Source: Caldilineaceae bacterium bin5
Lineage (GTDB): Bacteria > Chloroflexota > Anaerolineae > Caldilineales > Caldilineaceae
Reading direction: 5' to 3'
DNA: 35,281 nucleotides
NCBI GenBank assembly: GCA_002238445.1
Contig: MPML01000050.1
Span: forward strand, 1 to 35,281
The notes under the pieces were generated by a model, which was not told the DNA's origin, did no database searches, and saw nothing but the letters and a program-made list of their open reading frames with translations. Below are positions 17,037 to 24,549 of this stretch, in pieces; the stretch's first letter is position 1; every line of letters begins with the position of its first letter. The position numbers were made by a program, and so were the translations under genes.

Positions 17037-18809
17037 CTACTCGATCCAGTACCAGCTGGCCACGCCTTTTTCACCGGACGTTCCGAGGAAGTTAAAGGCC
17101 TCCTCAGGTACGAAGCCACCGAGTGCCGAGGTCATCACGTAGAACTCGGCGATTTGGGTTACGCCCCAAATTGGACCGTCGTTGAAGTAGATCTGCATGA
17201 TCTCTTCACTAAGGCGAGTGAACTCTTCGGGATCGGTTGTGCCCATGGCGTCCACGCACATGCTGCGGAAATCTTCGTTGCACCAGTGGAACTTGGAAGG
17301 CCAGAAATCCTGCTCACAGCTGCCGACCCAATAGGTGCAGTTGCGGATGGTGTTCATCACCCAACCGCCTACCATATCGATGTCATATTCGCCGCTTTCC
17401 TGTCGCTCCTGACGCAACTCTTCGCCGGCCAGGATTTCGCTCTGAATTCCGACTGCGGCCAACTGCTGTTGGAGCAGGACAGAGGCATCACCGCCGGCGC
17501 CGGTGAGAATAGTCAGCACGCGATCTGGGTCCCAGTCGCCTTCGGCTTCAGCCTCGGCCAGCAACTGCATGGACTGTTCAGGGTTGTACTGGCGGGGCAG
17601 GACGAGGCTTTCATCGCAATCAGGGCAGAACGAATCCGAGGCCCCCTCCAGATGGCCGCGCAGACCGAAGACAGAGTCTTCCGGGTCGCCGAAGCCGAAG
17701 TAGAGCACTTCGGCCCAGACGGCACGGTCAATGGAAAAGGCGATGGCGTCCATCACCTTACGCGACAGCTTACGGTCATCCATGCGGTTAAGGCCGTAAC
17801 CGGTCATCATGAAGGTTCGGGGGTGGATGCTAACGCCGTCCAGTTCGCTCACGGTGTCGTAGTCGGTGGCACCGATCTTGACCATGTCGGACTGGCCTTC
17901 TAGGAAGTTGGCGAGCGTCAGACCCGATTGCTCGGCGTAGCGTTTGATGCCTGGCTTACCGTAGATGGCATTGCCCCACCACTCTTCCCAGCGTTGGTTT
18001 TCCAGATACTTGGCTTCCTCATCGAACTTGACGACCTGGTAAGGGCCACTGAAGACTTCGGGCATCCAGGTATCGGGGAAGTCGCCGGCCCAGAGTTGGG
18101 CGGCGGTAAACCCGCCGAGGTGGTGTTCGGGCAGGATGCCGAGCATGCCGAGGTCGCGCCAGATCTGGCCGACAGGGGTATCGAACTCGACCCGCATATT
18201 GAAGTCATCGATGATCTGGATTCCTGAGATCGAGTCAGCGGTGCCGTCGTAGTAGTCCTGGCCGCCGGCAACGTTGGGAATCATGCCGCGGGCGTCGCCG
18301 AGCCAGTAGTCAGCGTCGCCGTGATAAAGGAGGTGCAGGGTGAAGGAGACGTCCTCGGTGGTAATGGTTTCCCCGTCACTCCACTGGCCCTCTTCGTACA
18401 ACTCGATCTCCAAGGCCATTCTATCGTCGACGGGGTCGACGCGCTTGGCCAGCCATGGGGTGGGTGTGGAGTTACCGAGCGGGCCCAGGAAGATCAACGG
18501 CATGACTGTCATGTAGTAGGTTTCGCTGCCGAAGTTCCAGTTGCTGGCGGTTACGGAGCCCCAAACACCGACTCCGAAGCGACCGCGGCCGGGGAGGATT
18601 AGCAGGCGGTCCGACCCTACTGTGTCCGGATTGACGGCCAAGTTGGCGTCAGGTATGTCGGATGCGGCATCCGCGGCGGCCTCTTCCTCCATCGCGGCTT
18701 CGCCGCCGGTTTCCGCCGGCCCGGCGCCGGCACAGGCCGATACGAGCAAAGCCAAGACCAGTAGGAGCGACAGGATGGTTCCATTCAACCATTTTCGTTT
18801 CAAGCGCAT
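17037..18809 (-). CDS. ABC transporter substrate-binding lipoprotein, family 5 (DppA/OppA type)
   Basis: 590-residue solute-binding protein of the peptide/oligosaccharide family. The N-terminus MRLKRKWLNG, hydrophobic core and lipobox LVSAC place the lipidated cysteine at residue 26, so it should be membrane-anchored outside the cytoplasmic membrane. A low-complexity acidic/alanine linker (about 27-55) precedes the binding domain. Family features include DGETITTEDVSFTLHLL near residue 145, a dense hydrophobic/aromatic pocket sequence, and a C-terminal stretch FNDGPIWGVTQIAEFYV. ATG at 18809 with AAGGAG 8 bases upstream. It is the first gene behind the promoter at 18900-18928. The ligand is not evident; the downstream glycan cluster suggests glycopeptides or oligosaccharides. 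Confidence 0.95.
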   Translation of the reverse strand: MRLKRKWLNGTILSLLLVLALLVSACAGAGPAETGGEAAMEEEAAADAASDIPDANLAVNPDTVGSDRLLILPGRGRFGVGVWGSVTASNWNFGSETYYMTVMPLIFLGPLGNSTPTPWLAKRVDPVDDRMALEIELYEEGQWSDGETITTEDVSFTLHLLYHGDADYWLGDARGMIPNVAGGQDYYDGTADSISGIQIIDDFNMRVEFDTPVGQIWRDLGMLGILPEHHLGGFTAAQLWAGDFPDTWMPEVFSGPYQVVKFDEEAKYLENQRWEEWWGNAIYGKPGIKRYAEQSGLTLANFLEGQSDMVKIGATDYDTVSELDGVSIHPRTFMMTGYGLNRMDDRKLSRKVMDAIAFSIDRAVWAEVLYFGFGDPEDSVFGLRGHLEGASDSFCPDCDESLVLPRQYNPEQSMQLLAEAEAEGDWDPDRVLTILTGAGGDASVLLQQQLAAVGIQSEILAGEELRQERQESGEYDIDMVGGWVMNTIRNCTYWVGSCEQDFWPSKFHWCNEDFRSMCVDAMGTTDPEEFTRLSEEIMQIYFNDGPIWGVTQIAEFYVMTSALGGFVPEEAFNFLGTSGEKGVASWYWIE

Positions 18810-18899
18810 TTCGCTTTCTCCTTGGGATGATGATGGAAACTAATAGGATGGTTCTGATTTTCAACGATGCAGGGCGCGGGGCAGAGGAATCTGAGCGGT

Positions 18900-18928
18900 A
18901 TTTTAGGAAAAGAAAGGCGGTCTGTCAA
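18900..18928 (-). promoter_or_regulatory. Sigma70-type promoter of the binding-protein/permease operon
   Basis: Reading the minus strand: -35 TTGACA (18923-18928), 17-base spacer, -10 TAAAAT (18900-18905). All six -35 bases and five of six -10 bases match consensus, and spacing is optimal. Transcription would start near 18893, giving a leader of about 85 bases before the lipoprotein ATG at 18809. Confidence 0.7.
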
Positions 18929-19036
18929 ACAGGAAAAAATCCTGGGTGGTGGGGGGAGAGGAGAGTTCTGAGAGTCTGGGAATTCGTTTCTTGGTGACGC
19001 GCTCGAACGAGGTAGTGAGGGGATGCGCCGAGCAGT

Positions 19037-19089
19037 GGATGGGTTGTCTGAAGCGGGATTTGCAGGATGATTGGGGATGTTCGGGATGG
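19037..19089. repeat. Dispersed repeat of the TTGTCTGAA...GGATTTGC family, copy 1
   Basis: About 52 bases sharing TTGTCTGAA, GGGATTTGC and TTGGGGAT with the copy at 34007-34058. The same opening words begin the tandem array at 20576-20962. Frames read through it give the phrase CLKRDLQDDWG, matched by CLNQDLRDSWG in the other copy, which explains the false open frames in both places. Confidence 0.6.
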
Positions 19090-19351
19090 GGGAGACTCCG
19101 GCTGGGCAGGTGCGCTCGTACGGGAGATTGCGAGCGTTGTACGAGAGATCGACGAGAAAATTGGGGCTTTTTTGTATATGTGTGCGAGGAAGGGAGTTGG
19201 AGGCGGATGGCTAGTGTATTTGGGGAGAGAATGGAGGAGACGAAGGGTGTGTTTGGGGGAAACTGGGAAATTTGGGACGTTTGAGGGGGCGTGAATGGGG
19301 TGCGAGGGGTGAATGTGTGGTCTTGGAGGCAAGTGATGGGTAGGGGCGTAC

Positions 19352-19378
19352 GACCGCTGCCCGGAGGGAGCAACGGTC
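19352..19378 (+). terminator. Hairpin followed by a T-rich tract
   Basis: GACCGCTGC (19352-19360) pairs with GCAACGGTC (19370-19378), one G-T pair, loop 9. On the plus strand it is followed by TATTTTATAATATTTATTT, terminator-like in that direction; no plus-strand gene precedes it. On the minus strand it lies just past the end of the 341-residue gene and could form its 3' end. Confidence 0.4.
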
Positions 19379-19406
19379 TATTTTATAATATTTATTTGAT
19401 TGAGTC

Positions 19407-20432
19407 CTACTGCCAGTTCACGTGTTTAAGCGGTTTGCCGTTTGGATCCTTTTGGGCTTCGAGAAAGGCCGCCAGCTCTTCGTGGGCAGCCGTGGGGTGA
19501 AACTTGTTCCGATTTTTGTTGTAGTCTTCGTCTTCCATGAGGCCAATTACCTCATCTGTCATTTCCTTTATCTGGCGTTGTTGCTCTTCCAGCAAATCTT
19601 CGGACAGTTCTTCGGTGTGGACGTAATGGGCGGACCGAGAACTGCCTTTCGCAGGGGGCGGGAGCTGGTGGAGGGCCTGACCGGTCAGTGGGTCAAGCGG
19701 GGGTGGGGAGTCGGGCTTGGCTGTGGGGTCGCCCTTGATTCTGGCCAGAGCCTCTTCGGTGGCATCACGAAACTCTTCCAGGAAAAGCAGCACTCCGGGG
19801 AGTTCCCACTGTTTGTAGGCAAATTGCCTGACTTCGTCCTTCTTTGCATGGAAGAGCAACTGCAGGAATTCGGGGCGGGTTTGGTAGCCGTAACGGCGCC
19901 GCCCTTTGCCGTTCAGGACCACTTCGGGGGCTTCTTTGGGGTCGGACGGTTCTTCGAAGGTGGCGAAGCCCTGGTCGACGAGGGACTCGGCGCGGTACTG
20001 GTTCTGTTTGGCGACGATGGCGTCGGCAGCTTCGAGGATTTCGAGGTTGGCGTGTGCGCCGACGAACTCTGCTGCCGCGGCCTGTGTTTCTTCGGTTTGA
20101 ATAAGTTTCATTTCCTCGTCGGCGCGGCGGTGGAGGTCGACAAGTGTCTTGGCGCTGCGGCAGATGGCGTTGCAGACGGCCGGGGAGAGTGTTCCTTCGG
20201 CTACGCGGTTCATGCTGTCTTGGACAAGGTCGATGGCCTGTTTGAGCCGTTCGGGTATGCGTTTGTCGAGGCGGGCGGCGGTGGCGGAGTTTTTGCCGCC
20301 GAGGGAGCGCCATTCATGGGCCTGATCGGGGGCGGGTCCGTGGGCGATGCAGAGGCCGTCGAACTGGTCGAGGCCGTTTCCCTGGCAGGGGCTGCCGTCT
20401 TTTCTGATTCCTTTGCATGGGGTTTTGGACAT
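19407..20432 (-). CDS. Protein of unknown function with N-terminal Cys/His motif
   Basis: 341 residues, not confidently recognised. The N-terminus holds C-x9-C-x11-C-x2-H (Cys6, Cys16, Cys28, His31) with the pattern CKGIRKDGSPC...GLCIAHG, which resembles small zinc-binding CxxxxxxGxxC...CxxH domains (DUF5763-like). Residues 35-105 look helical (RLKQAIDLVQDSMNRVAEGTLSP...LVDLHRRADEEMKLI), recalling phage or mobile-element accessory proteins. A proline-rich linker (about 240-265) and a charged helical tail follow. ATG at 20432 with GAGGTG upstream. It stands alone between repeat blocks, with no operon partners. Nucleic-acid binding is plausible from the metal motif, but this is inference. Confidence 0.75.
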   Translation of the reverse strand: MSKTPCKGIRKDGSPCQGNGLDQFDGLCIAHGPAPDQAHEWRSLGGKNSATAARLDKRIPERLKQAIDLVQDSMNRVAEGTLSPAVCNAICRSAKTLVDLHRRADEEMKLIQTEETQAAAAEFVGAHANLEILEAADAIVAKQNQYRAESLVDQGFATFEEPSDPKEAPEVVLNGKGRRRYGYQTRPEFLQLLFHAKKDEVRQFAYKQWELPGVLLFLEEFRDATEEALARIKGDPTAKPDSPPPLDPLTGQALHQLPPPAKGSSRSAHYVHTEELSEDLLEEQQRQIKEMTDEVIGLMEDEDYNKNRNKFHPTAAHEELAAFLEAQKDPNGKPLKHVNWQ

Positions 20433-20575
20433 TGTTATGGCACCTCATGTGCGGGTTGTTCTGGTGGTGCGGCCTGGCGGCCGGCGATGGTGGTGGATAT
20501 GTGATCAGCGCCGGGGTAGAACACCGGTGCTGAATAGGTATTATAACACGGAAATTGGGTGTTTTTGGGGCGGAT

Positions 20576-20962
20576 TTGTCTGAACTGAGATTTGGGGGAT
20601 TTTTGTGATGGGCTGTGATTTCGCGTGGGCGGGGGTTGTCTGAGCTGTGATTTGGGGGATTCTTGTGATGGGCTGTGATTTGCGCGTGTGCGGGGCTTGT
20701 CTGAACTGTGATTTGGGGGATTTTTGTGAGTGGTGCGGTGGGGGATGATTGTTATGGTCTTTCCTTTGCCGGCGCGCGGGCGTTGTCTGAACTGAGATTT
20801 GGGGGATTTTTGTGATGGGCTGTGATTTCGCGTGGGCGGGGGTTGTCTGAACTGTGATTTGGGGGATTTTTGTGATGGGCTGTGATTTCGCGTGTGCGGG
20901 GCTTGTCTGAACTGTGATTTGGGGGATTTTTGTGATGGGCTGTGATTTCGCGTGGGCGGGGG
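20576..20962. repeat. Tandem array with 60-bp unit
   Basis: Units start with TTGTCTGAACTG at 20576, 20636, 20697, 20783, 20843 and 20903. Copies 4-6 have exact 60-base spacing and are near-identical; copy 2 is 61 bases; copy 3 degenerates after about 34 bases and is followed by unrelated sequence to 20782. There are no unique spacers, so it is not a CRISPR array. The unit opening matches the dispersed TTGTCTGAA family, suggesting local amplification of that repeat. Confidence 0.85.
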
Positions 20963-21049
20963 TCTGAGGGGGGTGGTCTGGACGGGGACTTATGGGATTC
21001 TAGAGAAGGGATGTGAACGGGAGTGAGGAGGGTATGGAGGGGACTTCTT

Positions 21050-21086
21050 GCCAGTAGGGGCAGGGACAAGGCCTGCCCCTACTGGC
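21050..21086 (-). terminator. Perfect 15-bp inverted repeat downstream of the FG-GAP gene
   Basis: GCCAGTAGGGGCAGG (21050-21064) pairs perfectly with CCTGCCCCTACTGGC (21072-21086), loop 7. It begins 65 bases after the stop of the minus-strand FG-GAP gene, so it can act as a 3'-end hairpin. No T-run follows. The sequence looks like a member of a dispersed palindromic repeat family rather than a dedicated terminator. Confidence 0.5.
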
Positions 21087-21150
21087 GTGATTGGGGGTGC
21101 TGGGCGGGAAAGGGCAGGCACGAGGCCAGCCCCAACGAGCACGGTGGCGG

Positions 21151-22329
21151 TTATGGGCCTTCGTTGCGCCACCAGCGGATTTCGTTGCTGCCGCGTTCGG
21201 CGGCGGCGACGATGTCGAGACGGCCGTTGCCGTTGATGTCGGCGGCGATGACCATGTTGGCGTTGGTCCAGCCGTCTTTGAGGAGCTGCATGTCCCAGGG
21301 GCCGCGGGGGTCGCCGCGGTGTTTGAAGTAGGCGACGCGGCCAGTGACGTTCCAGGCGGTGGCGACGACTTCGGTGTGGCCATCACCGTCGAAGTCGGCG
21401 GCGATGGCTTGGAAGGCATTGGGGAAGCGTTCGCAGATGATGTGTTTGCGCCACTTGCCGGCGGCAGGATTGCCGTCATTTTCGTACCAGACGACTTGGT
21501 GATGTTCGTAGGCTACTCCCTGTTGTTCGCCCGGGGGGAGCATGCCGAGGGCCATGACGACGTCAAGGTCGCCGTCGCCGTCCATGTCGACGGGATGGCC
21601 GTGGATGGGTTGGGGGGCGTCGTCGATGATGTGCTTGATCCAGGGCTGCTTGGCGGGGTCGCCCGGGTTTTCGTACCAGATGACCTGATTGGCGACGCGG
21701 GCGGTGCCGAGGAGATCGATCTTGCCGTCGCCGTCGATGTCGGCGGCATGGATGGCACGGGGCTCGGCGATGTTGTCTTCGATGATGTGTTTGATCCAGT
21801 GGCCGTCGCGATTTTCGTACCAGACGAACTGGTTGCCTTTGCGCCAGGTGGATGCGGCGATGTCGAGATGGCCGTTGCCGTTGAAGTCGGCGACGGCGAC
21901 GTCGTAGGCGCCTGTGAGGGTGCCTTCGTCGACGTAGCGGGTGCTCCATGAACTGGCCAGGCGCGGGTCTCCTTCATATTCAAAGTAGAGCAGACAGCCG
22001 TTGATGTTGTCGATGAAGACGATTTCGGGGCGGCCGTCGCCGTCGATGTCGACGACCTGGTGGCGTTCGAGCCATTCGGGTGTGCGCTTGTGGATGATGT
22101 GGCGGGGGGGGGGGGGGTGGGCCGGGTTTTTTTGCCCCGCGAGAGGGGCCCGCCGGCTGGGGGTGAGTTGCCCGTGTCCGTCGTTTTGGAGCCAGTAGAG
22201 GCCGACGTCTGTGTCGGGGGTGATGAGGTCGGGTACGCCGTTGCCGGTGAGGTCGAAGGCGGAGATGCCGTAGGTGTATTCGTAGCCGTCCTGGGCGAGG
22301 TGTTCGGTGAGGTTGATGAGGTTGGGCAT
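21151..22329 (-). CDS. FG-GAP/VCBS repeat beta-propeller protein
   Basis: 392 residues built of about seven repeats, each with a calcium-binding DxDGDG-type loop: FDLTGNGVPDL, DIDGDGRPEIV, DFNGNGHLDIA, DIDGDGKIDLL, DMDGDGDLDVV, DFDGDGHTEVV and DINGNGRLDIV. Each is followed by a WYEN- or W-rich strand and a KHII phrase. Such propellers bind ligands or partners and are usually not enzymes. No signal peptide is seen. Start is set at ATG 22329, preceded by GAGGA; the frame stays open upstream to 22446, but that part is repeat-like. A run of 14 G on the plus strand (22104-22117) lies within the gene between repeats 1 and 2, coding for prolines. Any single-base length change there would break the frame. 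Confidence 0.85.
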   Translation of the reverse strand: MPNLINLTEHLAQDGYEYTYGISAFDLTGNGVPDLITPDTDVGLYWLQNDGHGQLTPSRRAPLAGQKNPAHPPPPRHIIHKRTPEWLERHQVVDIDGDGRPEIVFIDNINGCLLYFEYEGDPRLASSWSTRYVDEGTLTGAYDVAVADFNGNGHLDIAASTWRKGNQFVWYENRDGHWIKHIIEDNIAEPRAIHAADIDGDGKIDLLGTARVANQVIWYENPGDPAKQPWIKHIIDDAPQPIHGHPVDMDGDGDLDVVMALGMLPPGEQQGVAYEHHQVVWYENDGNPAAGKWRKHIICERFPNAFQAIAADFDGDGHTEVVATAWNVTGRVAYFKHRGDPRGPWDMQLLKDGWTNANMVIAADINGNGRLDIVAAAERGSNEIRWWRNEGP

Positions 22330-22423
22330 ATTTTTTTCCTCGGGCAGGTGGGTGTGGGCGTTGGGGGCACGATAACAGGGATGGGGGGAGAAGGCAAGGG
22401 AGGTTTTTAGTAGGCGATTTTTC

Positions 22424-22712
22424 CTTTGATCCACGGAGAACGGCAACTGCTAACGCCTTTATCCGCGAAGGGGCGCAGAGACACGCTAAGAACTGCAACT
22501 TCAACATCTTTGTCCACTAAGGGCCACGAAGGACCGCGAAGAACTGCAACTTCTACACCTTTATCCACGGAGGGCCACAGAGGGCCACGGAGAACTGCAA
22601 CTTCAAAACCTTGGTCCGCGAAGGGCCGCGAAGAACTGCAGCTTCTACACCTTTATCCGCGAAGGGCCGCGAAGACACGCTAAGAACTGCAACGTCAACA
22701 CCTTTATCCGTG
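22424..22712. repeat. Repeat array of the CTTTATCCGCGAAGG...AACTGCAAC family, left block
   Basis: Six to seven irregular units of roughly 40-60 bases, each combining ACCTTTATCC(G/A)CG, GAAGGGCC(G/A)CGAAG or the variant GGAGGGCCACAGAG, and AACTGCAACTTC. It is the same family as the larger block at 24550-25140 on the other side of imuB. No coding potential is supported. Confidence 0.8.
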
Positions 22713-22753
22713 GAGGGGATTGGGCAGGGTGGTGCGGGAGCGGGGAATGTGAT

Positions 22754-22782
22754 TTGACATTACAGAACATTTGTTCTATATT
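22754..22782 (+). promoter_or_regulatory. imuB promoter with LexA (SOS) operator
   Basis: -35 TTGACA (22754-22759), 17-base spacer and -10 TATATT (22777-22782). The spacer ends with GAACATTTGTTC (22765-22776), a GAAC-N4-GTTC box as bound by LexA/DinR of Gram-positive type; the palindrome extends to AGAACATTTGTTCT. A repressor bound there would lie between -35 and -10 and block polymerase. It is 43 bases upstream of the imuB ATG. Confidence 0.8.
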
Positions 22783-22824
22783 GGCGGCTGAAATGGATTC
22801 CGGCGTTAGCTGGAGGAAGGAATT

Positions 22825-24522
22825 ATGCGAGTTGCTTGTGTTCTGATTACGCATTTGCGGGCAAAGGCGGAGATGAGGCGGTGGGGCGAGGAGAGAGGGA
22901 TGAGGAGTGAGGAGAGAGAGAACAGCTTTCACACCTCACGTTCAGAGGACTTCCGCCCTGATGCGCAGTTGCAGGAGCTTTCGGATCGGGCTTGTGCCGG
23001 TGCGGAGGAGATGCAGTCGGAAGAGCCTACTGCTCAGGCTTGTGCAGATGCGGAGGAGATGCGGGCGGAGGAGCCTGCTGCTCAGGCTTGTGCAAGTGCG
23101 CAGGGGATGCGGTCGCACAAGCCTTCGACTTTGATTGTTGAGCGCGGGGGGAGTGGGAGCGGGACGCCGGTGGTGGTGGACTATTTTCCGGGCGCGGTGG
23201 GCGTGAAGGTGGGGATGACGCTGGAGCAGGCGGTGTCGTACCTGGCGGAGACGGTTGTGCTGAATGCGGATGAGCTGTATTACCGGCAGGTCTTTGGCGA
23301 GGTGATCCGGGCGTTGCAGGGGGTGAGCGACCGGGTTGAGGGGGCGGAGCTGGGGACGGCTTATGTGCGTATTGACGGTCTGGAAGCCCTGTATGGGGGT
23401 GAGGAGCAGGTGGTGCGGGCGCTGCTGGAGGCGGTGCCGGCGGACCTGACGGCGCGCATTGGGGTGGCGGATGCGAAGTTTCCGGCGTTTGTGGCGGCGC
23501 GCATGCGGGAGCCGGGGGTGTCACACGCGCCGGAGGATGTGCGGGGGTTCCTGGCGCGGTATTCGGTCGAGCTGCTGCCGGTGGAGGCGGATGTGAAGAG
23601 CAAGCTGCACCGTTTCGGTCTGTACAGGATGGGGGAGGTGGCGGCGATGGAGGAGCATCTGATCGCGGCCCAGTTCGGACAGGAGGGGAGCCGGTTGTGG
23701 GCGCTGTGCAATGGGATCGATGACAGTCCTGTCGTCGCGACGGCGTTTGAGGAGTCGATCGTTGAGGAGATCGCGCTGCCGTTCAACTCGACTTCGATCG
23801 AGCTGCTGCTGGTGGCGGTGGATACGCTGCTGCGGAGAGGGTATGCACGGCCTGAGCTGGGGGGCAGGGTTGTGGGGGCGGCGACGCTGCAGGGACGGGC
23901 GCGGGGGTGGCCGCCATGGACGTTGCCGGTGGCTTTCAAGGAGCCAGTAGGGCGGTGGGAAGGGGCGGCGACGCTGGTCAGGAACCGGATTGAGCTGGAG
24001 CCGCCGCAGATCCCGGTTGAGGATGTGACGCTGACGCTGTCGGATTTTCGCGGGGGGACGGGGATGCAGATGGGACTGTTTGAGGATGTGAAGGAGACGG
24101 CGGGACGGCGGTTGATGGAGATGGAGAAGCGGCTGCAGGTGCGGATGAACGGGAATCACGTTCTGCACCGCATTGCGGAGGTGGCGCCGTGGCATCCTGC
24201 GCCGGAGATGCGGGCGCTGCAGATTCCGATCGATCCGGAGAAGCGGGAGGATATCAGGCCGTTGCATGCGCCGGCGCGGGTGGAGGTACGGGAGGGGGCA
24301 GGGGGAGAGCCGGCGGAGGTGCAGCTTGGGAAGCGCTGGCGGCGGGTGGCGCGCGTGGCGGACCGGTGGACGTTTGATCTGTGGTGGCTGGCGCAGCCGA
24401 TTACGCGGGCGTATTACCGGGTTGGGTTGGGGGAGAATGGGCATGCGGGCGGGAACGGTGATGGGCAGGTTACGTTGTTTCGGGATGAGCGGGAGGGAGG
24501 GTGGTATCGGCAGAACGGGTGA
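22825..24522 (+). CDS. imuB: ImuB-like inactive Y-family DNA polymerase homolog
   Basis: 565 residues with the Y-family layout: an N-terminal strand RVACVLITH, PVVVDYFPGAVGVKVGMTLEQA, AYVRIDGLEALYG, helix-hairpin-helix-like LHRFGLYRMGEVA, and the little-finger region. The acidic residues of active enzymes (DxD near the N-terminus, DE in SIDE) are absent, as in ImuB proteins. These act as clamp-binding adaptors for DnaE2 in SOS mutagenesis. The C-terminal RWTFDLWWLAQPITRAYYRV resembles other ImuB tails. Residues about 21-100 are an unusual low-complexity insertion with three 16-residue repeats (50-97) between the first strand and TLIVERGG. ATG at 22825 with GGAGGAAGG upstream, behind a LexA-type promoter. 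dnaE2 follows after a 0.9-kb repeat block; imuA and lexA are not present. Confidence 0.88.
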   Translation: MRVACVLITHLRAKAEMRRWGEERGMRSEERENSFHTSRSEDFRPDAQLQELSDRACAGAEEMQSEEPTAQACADAEEMRAEEPAAQACASAQGMRSHKPSTLIVERGGSGSGTPVVVDYFPGAVGVKVGMTLEQAVSYLAETVVLNADELYYRQVFGEVIRALQGVSDRVEGAELGTAYVRIDGLEALYGGEEQVVRALLEAVPADLTARIGVADAKFPAFVAARMREPGVSHAPEDVRGFLARYSVELLPVEADVKSKLHRFGLYRMGEVAAMEEHLIAAQFGQEGSRLWALCNGIDDSPVVATAFEESIVEEIALPFNSTSIELLLVAVDTLLRRGYARPELGGRVVGAATLQGRARGWPPWTLPVAFKEPVGRWEGAATLVRNRIELEPPQIPVEDVTLTLSDFRGGTGMQMGLFEDVKETAGRRLMEMEKRLQVRMNGNHVLHRIAEVAPWHPAPEMRALQIPIDPEKREDIRPLHAPARVEVREGAGGEPAEVQLGKRWRRVARVADRWTFDLWWLAQPITRAYYRVGLGENGHAGGNGDGQVTLFRDEREGGWYRQNG

Positions 24523-24549
24523 ACTGCGGTTTTTAGTAGGCAGTTTTTA

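Larger units (their letters stand above)
18810..19406. other. Intergenic region: transporter promoter plus repeats
   Basis: Contains the minus-strand promoter at 18900-18928, one copy of a dispersed repeat (19037-19089) and a hairpin (19352-19378). An open frame on the plus strand (18946-19284) is made largely of repeat sequence and is not called as a gene. Confidence 0.6.
20433..21150. other. Intergenic repeat block
   Basis: Holds the 60-bp tandem array (20576-20962), the 15-bp inverted repeat (21050-21086) and a second related but imperfect GGGCAGGCACGAGGCCAGCCCC element near 21113-21134. No gene is supported. Confidence 0.65.
22330..22824. other. Divergent intergenic region with repeat array and imuB promoter
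   Basis: Separates the minus-strand FG-GAP gene from plus-strand imuB. Bases 22424-22712 hold a repeat array; 22754-22782 is the SOS promoter of imuB. A weak minus-strand candidate promoter for the FG-GAP gene (TTGCCT-N17-TATCGT) can be read upstream of its start but is not strong enough to call. Confidence 0.6.

Noticed and set aside
18946..19284. 112-codon plus-strand frame
   Set aside because: Composed largely of a dispersed repeat also found at 34007; composition is W/G/C/R-rich and no family is seen.
20576..20962. Regular repeats considered as a CRISPR array
   Set aside because: Units are contiguous, with no unique spacers, and no cas genes are present.
20752..21069. 105-codon minus-strand frame with 20-residue repeats (EITAHHKNPPNHSSD)
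   Set aside because: It is the translation of the 60-bp tandem array; the period is a multiple of three, so one frame stays open by chance.
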